Position numbers and translations under genes: made by a program
DNA from: a virus
Length of the DNA: 49,200 bases
Direction: 5' to 3' (one strand)
IMG/VR virus record: IMGVR_UViG_3300030521_000003
Location: 1 to 49,200 of that record
The notes under the pieces: model-generated
The model's database searches: none
Told to the model about the DNA's origin: nothing
What the model saw: only the letters and a program-made list of their open reading frames with translations
Shown here: positions 1 to 7,322 of the stretch, one piece after another
Numbering within the stretch: position 1 is the first letter of the stretch
Layout of the letters: each line of letters begins with the position of its first letter

Positions 1-127
1 AGAAGTCGATGATGTCGATTAGGGCAAAGTCAGCGTCTGACTGAGAATTGTAATAGACTTGCCAGTTACCCATGTAAAGATCGGCAAACTTAGCGCCGTT
101 AGAAGCGTTGTATGCCATTGAGCAAAC
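1..127. repeat. Terminal overlap, left copy (circular contig)
   Basis: Bases 7-127 are identical to 49080-49200. Bases 1-5 also match 49074-49078, while base 6 is T here and G at 49079. A direct overlap of this length at both contig ends, inside one continuous coding frame, is what assembly of a circular or circularly permuted molecule leaves. It is probably not a packaged terminal repeat. The single mismatch changes Asp (this copy) to Ala (other copy) in the primase protein. Confidence 0.93.
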
Positions 128-724
128 ATCGTGGTCTGTGTCTTTAGCCGGTTGGTCTGGAATCTCGCTATAGACTGCTACGTCTTTGCTCATTTCCGAC
201 CATAGTTCGGTTAACAGTTCCTGTTTTTCAACGATTGGAAGCGCCTTAATAAAGTTCCCGGTAACGGTCATAAAACGTTGCGTAGAATACACTTCCACTT
301 GCGCACGCTTACGGCCTTGGGCTACGGAACCTTTACATAGGATATGAAGCCCGCGACCGGACGGGGAAAGTTCCGAATAGCTTTCGAACAAATCATGAAT
401 TAATTTGTGTCGTTCCATGATTTTGTTTGAATCGGCTTCGCTGTAGTTCTTCGCTGGTTCGAACGGGTCGTCCAAGTCGATAAACGCGAACGGGTCATTT
501 TCAGACAATACGAAGCCGATGCCCGAGAAATAATCAGGGTGACTATTAAGCATGGAAACGGCGCTATCAAAGTCGCACCAATCGGAAGGCTTATTAACCG
601 ACGCCGGATGTCCTTTAACGGAATACGGTACTTTCGTTGCTTTCTTTCCGTCTTCTTTTTCTTCATAGCGCCAAAGCACAAAGCTTTTATACTGGCGCAA
701 TTCAGCCGGGACGTTATCCAACAT
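1..724 (-). CDS. Primase-polymerase/ATPase, N-terminal part (continues at 49200)
   Basis: This is the 5' part of a gene that runs off base 1 and continues from about 49073 down to 47410, giving roughly 795 aa. The ATG at 724 follows an AAGGGG ribosome site. Residues 1-160 look like an archaeo-eukaryotic primase (AEP) domain. They begin with a Tyr-Lys-Ser-Phe-Val-Leu-Trp strand, carry the acidic metal motif IDLDD (Asp83, Asp85), then SPSGRGLH (120-127), and EVYSTQRFMTVTG (144-156) containing the third conserved region. This arrangement is typical of primase-polymerases such as that of phage NrS-1. Expected role: primer synthesis, possibly de novo initiation, at the phage fork. It follows the small HTH gene with a 9-base gap and is probably co-transcribed with it. 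Family call is firm; the biochemical role is inferred. Confidence 0.85.
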   Translation of the reverse strand, partial: MLDNVPAELRQYKSFVLWRYEEKEDGKKATKVPYSVKGHPASVNKPSDWCDFDSAVSMLNSHPDYFSGIGFVLSENDPFAFIDLDDPFEPAKNYSEADSNKIMERHKLIHDLFESYSELSPSGRGLHILCKGSVAQGRKRAQVEVYSTQRFMTVTGNFIKALPIVEKQELLTELWSEMSKDVAVYSEIPDQPAKDTDHDVCSMAYNASNGAKFADLYMGNWQVYYNSQSDADFALIDIIDF

Positions 725-733
725 TACGGCCCC

Positions 734-955
734 TTAATTGAATTCGTTAGATAGTAGTGGTTTTTTCGAAAGGTACTCATATAGACGCTGCATCTTGTCG
801 GCGCCGGGGTCTTTGTACTGCCCCGCAATTAGCAAGTTTAGCCAAGATTTGCTAACCTTACAGTCTGCCGCGATAGTGTCGAGGTCTAAGGTAACTGGCC
901 TGTTGCGCAGTAGTTCGACAGTGTGGGCAGTCAGGCTGATAGGTGGGGTTTGCAT
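734..955 (-). CDS. Small helix-turn-helix DNA-binding protein
   Basis: A 73-aa protein. The ATG at 955 was chosen because a GGAG ribosome site lies 8 bases upstream; the frame stays open further upstream but without a comparable site. Residues about 22-45 (DLDTIAADCKVSKSWLNLLI) match the spacing of a Cro/CI-type helix-turn-helix, and the rest is a short helical tail. It lies directly upstream of the primase-polymerase, facing away from the rightward replication promoter at 1024-1052, which suits a repressor or activator of that divergent region. An exact copy of the genome-wide 10-mer lies inside the gene (920-929). Its target sequence is unknown. Confidence 0.72.
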   Translation of the reverse strand: MQTPPISLTAHTVELLRNRPVTLDLDTIAADCKVSKSWLNLLIAGQYKDPGADKMQRLYEYLSKKPLLSNEFN

Positions 956-1023
956 CGGGAACGCTCCAAAGGAATGACGCAAGCCTACAATGCAGGATAC
1001 TAGAAAGCAAGTGTAGAATCCTG

Positions 1024-1052
1024 TTGACACATACCGGCAGGCTGGATAGGAT
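1024..1052 (+). promoter_or_regulatory. Sigma70-type promoter for the replication operon
   Basis: A perfect -35 TTGACA (1024-1029), 17-base spacer and TAGGAT -10 (1047-1052) lie 33 bases before the first rightward gene. A near copy of the repeated 10-mer (TGCCCACACA, 1052-1061) overlaps the end of the -10 box and the expected start site, so binding there could control transcription. Confidence 0.75.
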
Positions 1053-1084
1053 GCCCACACATTCAAACACCCGAGGTTGTACTA

Positions 1085-1645
1085 ATGAACGGCTCTACTC
1101 CTAACGGTAGCTGGAACACTAACACCGTCCCCAGTATCGACTACGCCAAGTGCCCAATCGAGCACCTTTATACGCTCAAGGCCACTGAGCTTGGCCCGGT
1201 CGATTTCATCACTGTTCGTGACCGCCTTTTGGCCCAATGGGAAATCACTAAAAAGACCCTTGAGCGCGCCAAAGAAGTAGAAATGGAACTGCGCAAAATC
1301 AACGTCGCATTCTTGAGTGATCCGGCCAAACATAAAGGCACGGAAAACGTTGAACTCGGCGGCGGTTATAAAGCCACGATGGTTAAAAAAATCAATTACG
1401 GCTTCGTTAAGAACGCCGATGGCAAGATTGATAAACACGCTATTGACGACGCACTCGACGCAATCGAAGAGAAAATCGAAAGCGGTAAGTTGATTGCCGA
1501 ACGTCTGATTAAATGGACGCCCGATTTGTCGCTTACCGAATACAACCAACTGCCGGACGCCGCGAAAGCAATCATTGATAAAGTGATTGTTACTACCGAT
1601 GCAGCGCCGACCCTCGAAATCAAAGCGCCGAAAGCAGCCAAATAA
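1085..1645 (+). CDS. Conserved hypothetical early protein
   Basis: A 186-aa, charged, largely helical protein with no signal peptide or membrane segment, and the first gene of the rightward replication operon. The ATG is preceded by GAGG. Residues about 45-85 are rich in Lys and Glu and could form a coiled coil (TLERAKEVEMELRKINVAF); the C-terminus is Ala/Lys rich. I do not recognise the family. Its position ahead of the Sak4-like ATPase and SSB suggests a link to replication or recombination. Confidence 0.8.
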   Translation: MNGSTPNGSWNTNTVPSIDYAKCPIEHLYTLKATELGPVDFITVRDRLLAQWEITKKTLERAKEVEMELRKINVAFLSDPAKHKGTENVELGGGYKATMVKKINYGFVKNADGKIDKHAIDDALDAIEEKIESGKLIAERLIKWTPDLSLTEYNQLPDAAKAIIDKVIVTTDAAPTLEIKAPKAAK

Positions 1646-1695
1646 ATCAAACGTTAGCCGATTGCTTGTATAGGGTCGGCTTTTGGGGGTAAAAG

Positions 1696-1926
1696 ATGGA
1701 AATCCAAGACCCAAAAGTTGCAGGGGCAATGTTGATAGCAGTTGGTCGCACGATGATTGCGAACGACGTTAATGCTATCGAAGTAATGGGTAAGGAACAT
1801 GATCCAATGCGACTTGCCATTTTTAAAACAGTTCTTGAGCAAGAAGACAGCGGCGATAAGTACGATCTTACCGAAGCTGTTTACCTTCTTGAAGAAGAAC
1901 TTTCGGTTGTCATTGGGGGCGTATGA
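1696..1926 (+). CDS. Small acidic hypothetical protein
   Basis: A 76-aa acidic protein, soluble and probably all-helical. Its last codon and TGA overlap the ATG of the Sak4-like ATPase gene (GTATGA), implying translational coupling. No recognised domain. Confidence 0.72.
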   Translation: MEIQDPKVAGAMLIAVGRTMIANDVNAIEVMGKEHDPMRLAIFKTVLEQEDSGDKYDLTEAVYLLEEELSVVIGGV

Positions 1927-2618
1927 ACGCTAGTAACTTAATCCCGGCTGGCCAGTGTGCGCAGAACCTTGGCGTAAAGATGGTTCTTTACGGGGGTCCG
2001 GGTGCTGGTAAAACTCCGCTTATCAATACCGCACCTTCGCCTGTATTCTTGGCCATTGAGCCGGGCCTACTTTCTATGCGTGGTTCTACCGTTCCAACGT
2101 ACAAAGCTTACGAGCATAAGGACGGCGTAGCGGAAGGCGTTAAAGAGTTCTTCGCTTGGTTTCACAGTAGTTCGGAAGTTAACAAATATGCAACATTAGC
2201 CGTTGACAGCATCAGCGAAATGGCCGAAGCTATCTTACGCGCCAAGATGAAGAAGTTTACAAACAAACTTCAATGTTACGGCGAAATGTCTTTCGATGTG
2301 ATGGACATTCTTACGAAGCTGTATTACACTCGTAACAAGAATGTTGTTTTGATCGCTAAGCAGCACGAAGACCCGGAAACCAGACGGAAACGTCCAAGCT
2401 TCCCCGGCCAAGATTTGCATACGAAAGTACCGCATTTCTTTGATGAAATTTTGCATTACGCTAAGTTACCGGCCGGAACTATCCCCGGCGTGATGCACGA
2501 AGTAAAAGCAATACGAACACGCGAAACGTTCGACATTATGGCCCGTGATCGTTCAGGCCGACTGGATGAGTTCGAAGAACCGAATTTGTCTACTATCTTT
2601 CAAAAATGTATGTCTTAG
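1923..2618 (+). CDS. Sak4-like RecA-fold ATPase (single-strand annealing)
   Basis: A 231-aa protein with a Walker A motif GGPGAGKT at residues 24-31 and a Walker B-like strand LAVDSISE near residue 90. Position, length and the segment around KNVVLIAKQ match the Sak4/AAA_24 group of phage RecA-like proteins, which promote single-strand annealing together with a cognate SSB. The next gene encodes a DUF669-type SSB, the usual partner. Walker A has Pro after the Thr (GKTP), a common variation in this group. The gene starts inside the stop of the previous gene. Expected role: phage recombination and replication-linked repair. Confidence 0.82.
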   Translation: MNASNLIPAGQCAQNLGVKMVLYGGPGAGKTPLINTAPSPVFLAIEPGLLSMRGSTVPTYKAYEHKDGVAEGVKEFFAWFHSSSEVNKYATLAVDSISEMAEAILRAKMKKFTNKLQCYGEMSFDVMDILTKLYYTRNKNVVLIAKQHEDPETRRKRPSFPGQDLHTKVPHFFDEILHYAKLPAGTIPGVMHEVKAIRTRETFDIMARDRSGRLDEFEEPNLSTIFQKCMS

Positions 2619-2630
2619 GAGTTTTAAACA

Positions 2631-3365
2631 ATGGCTCAGCTTCTTTCCGGTCCGTTCAACGCCCTGCAATATGATCCTGAATTGGGCGCCCCACAGTTTC
2701 CGCTCGGTATGAAACAACCGATGCGTATCGTTTCCGATGAAGTCGTTGCCGCGAAATCTAACGGTAACAACGGCTACATTGCCTTCACCTGCGAAATTCT
2801 GGACGGCCCGAACAAAGGCGCCCAAGGCGTTTACCGACTGAACGTCTATCACAGCAGCGAAAAAACCGTAGAAATTTCGTTGCGTCAATTGTCGGCTTTG
2901 TCCATCGCTTGCGGCAAACCTCATTGGGCCGATACCCGTGAACTGTGGAACCTGCCCTTCTTGGCCGACGTTACCCCGCAAAAAGCTACCGAAGCCAACG
3001 AAGGCAAAGGCTATACCGAAATCAGCCAAGTCTACGACGTTAACGGCAACAAGCCGAAACGCGGCGGCGCGACTGGTCAAGACCAATCGCAACAGCAGAC
3101 CAACAATCAACAGCAACAAACCAACAGCAGCGGCCAGAACTGGAATCAGAACGGCAACCAAAGCCAGAACAACGGCGGCGGTAATCAGCAACAAGACAAC
3201 AGCCAGCAACAAAACCAAAACCAGCAGCAAGGCAACAACGGCGGCAACGGTCAGCAGTGGAACCAGAACCAGCAACAGGACAACACCAACCAACAACAGC
3301 AGACCAACAACCAAGCGCCGCAAAATAACAGCCAAACCCCGCCTTGGATGCAGAAACAAGGCTAA
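2631..3365 (+). CDS. DUF669-type single-stranded DNA-binding protein with Q/N-rich tail
   Basis: A 244-aa protein. Residues 1-140 resemble the DUF669 family of phage SSBs (an FPLGMKQPMRIV strand, then GNNGYIAFTCEILDGPNKG and a LRQLSAL segment), found beside Sak4-type ATPases. From about residue 150 to 235 the chain is almost only Gln and Asn with scattered Gly, Ser, Thr and Trp, then a hydrophobic tip TPPWMQKQG. This is a long disordered, prion-like linker similar in layout to the intrinsically disordered linker and tip of bacterial SSB. An AGGAG site precedes the ATG. A terminator follows immediately, so this gene is probably made in excess of downstream genes. Confidence 0.82.
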   Translation: MAQLLSGPFNALQYDPELGAPQFPLGMKQPMRIVSDEVVAAKSNGNNGYIAFTCEILDGPNKGAQGVYRLNVYHSSEKTVEISLRQLSALSIACGKPHWADTRELWNLPFLADVTPQKATEANEGKGYTEISQVYDVNGNKPKRGGATGQDQSQQQTNNQQQQTNSSGQNWNQNGNQSQNNGGGNQQQDNSQQQNQNQQQGNNGGNGQQWNQNQQQDNTNQQQQTNNQAPQNNSQTPPWMQKQG

Positions 3366-3380
3366 GTAATTCTGCAATTA

Positions 3381-3407
3381 AATAACGGGCTTCGGCCCGT
3401 TATTTTT
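3381..3407 (+). terminator. Intrinsic terminator after the SSB gene
   Basis: The stem AATAACGGGC / GCCCGTTATT closes a TTCG tetraloop and runs into a T-rich tract. It lies between the SSB and nuclease genes of the same operon, so it probably attenuates rather than ends transcription. Confidence 0.85.
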
Positions 3408-3430
3408 CCCCGCAATAAAGAGTGTATGAA

Positions 3431-4345
3431 ATGGACAATCTTTTTACCAGTCAAACCCCGATGGAAAAACCAGAAATACCGGGCGACGAACTTTCGTTAG
3501 AAACCCGTGAAATGCTGGCAAAGAAAATTGTTGATTCCATAGACGCATGGTCGCTTCAAACATATAAAGACGATTTTCGTTGGCACTTGGGCGCGTCGAT
3601 TATTGGTCGCCCGTGCGACCGTTATTTATATGGCGTGTTTCATTGGTGGCGAAAAAACGCCGCCGACGGTAGAACTCTTCGGTTGTTCGAAAGAGGGAAG
3701 GAAGAAGAAAAGCAAATGAACAAGCTTATGCAAGGCATAGGCTTTAATGTTCAACCTGTAGACCCTGCCACCGGTAAACAATGGGTTGTCAGTTTCCTTA
3801 AAGGTCACTTCGGCGGATCGTCAGACGGTGTTATTAAATTCCCGCCAGCGTGGAACGTGCCCGGCGATTTCGTGCCCGAATATAAAACTTCTAAAACGGG
3901 AGCGACGTTTACTAACCTAGCTAAAGAAGGCGGCATTGAGCGCAACAAAGAAGAACACTACGTTCAACAATCTATTTATGGCTACGGCAAGCGTATTGGA
4001 TACGGGGTTTATCTTGCTGTAAACAAAAATGACGACGACTTAATCTGTGAGGTTACAAAGCTTTCAATAGAAAAAGCAGAGGCGGGAATTCGTCGCGCTG
4101 AAAATATCATCACTACCGATTACGTTCCGGCGATGTTGCCCGGCGCTAAAACTACTTACTTCCAATGCCGTATGTGTGCGTTTCATGGAATTTGCCACGA
4201 AGGTGACAGCATTGCGAAGAATTGCCGTTCGTGTGTGCATTCAACGCCGGTAGACAATGCCGAATGGCGCTGCACTAAGTACGGCTACGACATCCCCCGC
4301 GAGTTCGTAGAGACAGGCTGTGACGAATATAAGGCGATGATATGA
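3431..4345 (+). CDS. PD-(D/E)XK exonuclease, Cas4/RecB-like with Cys cluster
   Basis: A 304-aa protein. The ATG at 3431 was preferred over a GTG at 3422 because GAG lies 8 bases upstream. It has the pattern of phage Cas4-like nucleases: an early IIGRPCDRYL segment with a conserved Cys, a Gly-x-x-Asp-Gly strand (GGSSDGVIKF), then a PEYKTSK strand carrying the E-x-K active-site residues. The C-terminal third holds two Cys clusters (CRMCAFHGIC and CRSC...RC) likely to bind zinc or an iron-sulfur cluster. Expected role: DNA end resection feeding the Sak4/SSB annealing pathway. It overlaps the helicase gene by four bases. Confidence 0.8.
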   Translation: MDNLFTSQTPMEKPEIPGDELSLETREMLAKKIVDSIDAWSLQTYKDDFRWHLGASIIGRPCDRYLYGVFHWWRKNAADGRTLRLFERGKEEEKQMNKLMQGIGFNVQPVDPATGKQWVVSFLKGHFGGSSDGVIKFPPAWNVPGDFVPEYKTSKTGATFTNLAKEGGIERNKEEHYVQQSIYGYGKRIGYGVYLAVNKNDDDLICEVTKLSIEKAEAGIRRAENIITTDYVPAMLPGAKTTYFQCRMCAFHGICHEGDSIAKNCRSCVHSTPVDNAEWRCTKYGYDIPREFVETGCDEYKAMI

Positions 4346-6039
4346 CAATGATGTTAGGCGGGCCGGTAGTCCAAGCTATTCAGGCTCGCTATTATCAGGA
4401 CGAAGCGGCAGATTGTCTATTTCCATACTTTGAAGAAAATGCAGTTGGCAATCCTCTTATTGTGTTGCCCACAGCTTCTGGCAAAAGTATTGTTATCCCT
4501 CTTTTCCTTCGCAAAGTGTTCGACCGTTACCCGCTGGCTAATATGCGTTCGCTTATTATCGTCCCAAGTAAAGAGCTAGTTAAGCAGAATGCCAAGAAAA
4601 TGCGCGCAATGCTACCTAACGTTTCTCTTGGCATTAACTGCGACGGCTTGAAGAAACGCGACACTTGGCAAAACAACGTTATAGGCACGCCGGGTAGTAT
4701 CGTCAGTATGGTTAAAGAGATTGGGCACATCGACCTAATCTTAGTTGACGAAGCGCACACAATCCCCGAGAAGGAAGCGGCAGTAATTAACCTTATCATC
4801 GCCGGGTTAAAAGCAATTAACCCGAACCTTCGAATGATTGGTTTAACTGCTACCCCGTTCGATAATTACGGGCTTATCGTTCGGCACGATCCAAAAACCG
4901 GCGAATGTACCAGCCTGTTTACGCACATCCCTTACACCCGCATCGCCCCGGAAGACTTCCTAGAGTTTATTCACAAGGGCTGGCTGTGTCCGCTGATAGC
5001 AGTAGGCACAACGACGAAGTACGACGTTAGCAGTGTGGGTATGAGTAGAGGCGACTTTAACCAGCGCGAACTACAAGATTGCACAGATAAAGAATGGATT
5101 ACACGTTTGGCTGTAAGCGAGATTATCGCTACGTTCCACGCTAAGAACCGTCATTGCGGGCTAGTGTTCGCTAACGGTATTCAGCACGCCGAACACGTCT
5201 GTGAAGAAATGCAAGCGCAAGGTATGACGGCGACTGTAATTCATTCCAAGCTTAAGGACGATGTACGCAACGAAAGACTAGAAGCCTATCACCGGGGCGA
5301 ATATGACTTTATGGTTAACAATGGGGTTTTGACCATTGGCTATGACCATCCCCCGGTTGACCTTATAGCGGTCATTCGCCACACTTGTTCTATTCCGCTA
5401 TGGGTACAAATTCTAGGTCGCGGGCTTCGTCCATATGACTGGAACAATCCAGAACAGTATATCCCCGGCTTTGAATACACTAAGTCTGAAACTATCGTTA
5501 TGGACTTTGCAGACAACACATCGAGGCTTGGCCCAATTGATAATCCGTTCTTTAAAAAGCGCAGTAAAGGTGATTCAGGGGACGCCCCTGTTAAAATATG
5601 CCCTGTTAGCCATTGTCAGGCTTACAATTATGCTAGCGCTCGTTATTGCTATAACTGCGATCACGAATTCAAGTTCGAAGTTAAATACACCGGACAAAGC
5701 TCGGGAGATTCGCCGCTATCCAATACAGAACCTGTGCGTGATTGGGTTAACGTGCAATACGTTAACTACACAAAAGTAACAGGTAGCGGCGGTTTAAACA
5801 TGATGAAAGTTATCTATCACGCTGGATCGAAAACGTATAGTGAACTTGTGTGTCTTGAGCATACAACCGGCGCAGCACGACACGCTAGAGCATGGTGGAT
5901 ACAACGAACTGAAATGTTAATGCCGTCGCGAGTTGACGACGCTTTAAAGATTACTAGTAAGCTTCGATGGGCTAAACGAATAGAAGTCGAAGTTACCCCC
6001 GGCGCTAAATATCCAAAGGTTATTTCGCATGAGTTCTAA
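4342..6039 (+). CDS. SF2 DEAH-box helicase, RadD/YejH-like
   Basis: A 565-aa protein with SF2 motifs in order: motif I LPTASGKS (42-49), motif II VDEAH (about 135-139), motif III LTATPF, and motif VI QILGRGLRP. The C-terminal quarter carries a four-Cys zinc ribbon (CPVSHC...CYNC). This arrangement resembles RadD-type repair helicases and the helicases common in phage replication modules. It probably unwinds DNA at the fork or remodels recombination intermediates with the nuclease encoded just upstream. Start and stop overlap both neighbours. Helicase assignment is firm; RadD-like is by resemblance. Confidence 0.87.
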   Translation: MTMMLGGPVVQAIQARYYQDEAADCLFPYFEENAVGNPLIVLPTASGKSIVIPLFLRKVFDRYPLANMRSLIIVPSKELVKQNAKKMRAMLPNVSLGINCDGLKKRDTWQNNVIGTPGSIVSMVKEIGHIDLILVDEAHTIPEKEAAVINLIIAGLKAINPNLRMIGLTATPFDNYGLIVRHDPKTGECTSLFTHIPYTRIAPEDFLEFIHKGWLCPLIAVGTTTKYDVSSVGMSRGDFNQRELQDCTDKEWITRLAVSEIIATFHAKNRHCGLVFANGIQHAEHVCEEMQAQGMTATVIHSKLKDDVRNERLEAYHRGEYDFMVNNGVLTIGYDHPPVDLIAVIRHTCSIPLWVQILGRGLRPYDWNNPEQYIPGFEYTKSETIVMDFADNTSRLGPIDNPFFKKRSKGDSGDAPVKICPVSHCQAYNYASARYCYNCDHEFKFEVKYTGQSSGDSPLSNTEPVRDWVNVQYVNYTKVTGSGGLNMMKVIYHAGSKTYSELVCLEHTTGAARHARAWWIQRTEMLMPSRVDDALKITSKLRWAKRIEVEVTPGAKYPKVISHEF

Positions 6040-6265
6040 CAATGGTATGCGGTCGAACACCATTCGTATTTTAAACGAAATGGCCGGTCTTAAAGACGAG
6101 CTTTCGAAAATGCGACCGGAACAAGTTCACCGTAGCTGTCTTAACTGTAACAACTGGAACAAAAACGAAACGTACTGCCAGAAATTTATGCTAACGCCAC
6201 CGCTGGAAGTGATAGTATGGGCGTGCAATGACTGGTTTAATCTGGACGATGATTGTCCGTTCTAG
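6029..6265 (+). CDS. Small Cys-rich protein
   Basis: A 78-aa protein with an N-terminal helix followed by a Cys-x-x-Cys knuckle (CLNCNNW) and three later Cys residues (YC, AC, DC), suggesting a single zinc site. The start lies inside the last codons of the helicase gene. Function unknown; its position between helicase and clamp/polymerase suggests a replication accessory factor. Confidence 0.7.
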   Translation: MSSNNGMRSNTIRILNEMAGLKDELSKMRPEQVHRSCLNCNNWNKNETYCQKFMLTPPLEVIVWACNDWFNLDDDCPF

Positions 6266-6275
6266 GGGTTGACAA

Positions 6276-7322
6276 ATGGCAGTTAGGCGCGGTCGTAAAA
6301 AGGAAATGAGCGAAGGCAATTTGTTGTTGCTTTCCTCAGTGCAGCGCGTTGCATCAATCCAAAAAGGAACCGGCTTAACTGACCGGCAAACTCATTGCCG
6401 TTTCGCCAACGGTTATGTTATGGCGACAAACGATGTTGAAATGATCGGTATTCCCGTAACAGGGTTGGCTATCGAATGTTGCCCACACTCTAAGACGTTG
6501 GTTGCCGCGTTGGAGCGTTGCGAAGCCGATATTACCTTCACTCTTGAAGGCTCAGTGTTGACAGTAAAGTCGGGTCGTGTGCGCGTGCCTGTGCCCTGTC
6601 TGGACGCGTCGGCCCTTGCTGACCTTGGCCCCGACCCCCGGCAAGGCGATGCAGGGCCAGAATTGGCGGCAGCGCTCGGGCAGGCGGCAGCCGTGGTACT
6701 CGAAACCGCCGACAACCCAATGTGCCGCGCCGTGTTCATGGGGCCGCAAACTGTCGAAGGGATACACGATAGCAAGGTTATGATCCAAGTTTGGCATGGC
6801 GTTTCGCCGCTTCCTTGCGTGAACCTTCCGAAAGAGTCAGCTTTGAACGTTTCTAAGCACCCTTCAAAGCTCGTTGCATTGGGCGTAAGCGTTGGTAGCG
6901 CGACATTCTGGTACGAAGACAACTCGTATTTGCGAACGTGCCTATACGATGTTAAACGCCCTGATTTCGATAAATTGATTGAATGCAAGGTTAATACAAA
7001 ACCTTCCCCGATTGACGCTGGATTTTACGACGCAATTAAAACCGTTCTCCCATTCTCAAAGAATGCTTTACAGGATGGGTACGACGAAGCAATCACTTTT
7101 GAAGATGGCAAAGTGTGGGCAGGTATTCACGCGCACGATGATGTCGCTAGTTTTGAATATCCGTGTGAACCGATGCAGTCTGCGACCATTAATGGCAACT
7201 TCATTCTAATGTTTGAGAAAACCGCCAAAGAAATAGTGTACGACGACTTCGAACGTAAACTGTACATGCGTGGCGGCAATATGCGTGCCGTACTAATGGG
7301 CATGCGTCGGCGGGGCGAATAA
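6276..7322 (+). CDS. Putative sliding-clamp-like (DnaN-like) protein
   Basis: A 348-aa protein immediately upstream of, and overlapping by one base (TAATG), the DNA polymerase gene. Length and repeated strand pattern recall the three-domain bacterial beta clamp: an early ATNDVEMIGIPV strand, later TLEGSVLTVKSGRVRVPVP where clamps have their 'l.i.sg' strand, and a final GGNMRAVLMGM segment. No catalytic motif is visible. A GC-rich patch at about 6570-6760 encodes an Ala/Asp/Pro-rich inter-domain stretch unlike its surroundings. Clamp identity is inferred from position and remote resemblance; a structure prediction would decide it. Confidence 0.55.
   Translation: MAVRRGRKKEMSEGNLLLLSSVQRVASIQKGTGLTDRQTHCRFANGYVMATNDVEMIGIPVTGLAIECCPHSKTLVAALERCEADITFTLEGSVLTVKSGRVRVPVPCLDASALADLGPDPRQGDAGPELAAALGQAAAVVLETADNPMCRAVFMGPQTVEGIHDSKVMIQVWHGVSPLPCVNLPKESALNVSKHPSKLVALGVSVGSATFWYEDNSYLRTCLYDVKRPDFDKLIECKVNTKPSPIDAGFYDAIKTVLPFSKNALQDGYDEAITFEDGKVWAGIHAHDDVASFEYPCEPMQSATINGNFILMFEKTAKEIVYDDFERKLYMRGGNMRAVLMGMRRRGE

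Noticed and set aside
1-127. Short terminal repeat as a packaged direct terminal repeat
   Set aside because: The overlap lies inside one continuous gene and has assembly-overlap size, so circular assembly is the simpler explanation; terminal-read mapping would settle it.
2553-3377. 274-aa Leu/Val-rich open frame on the minus strand
   Set aside because: It is the complement of the Q/N-rich SSB tail (CAA/AAC repeats read as Leu/Val), so it is a composition artefact.
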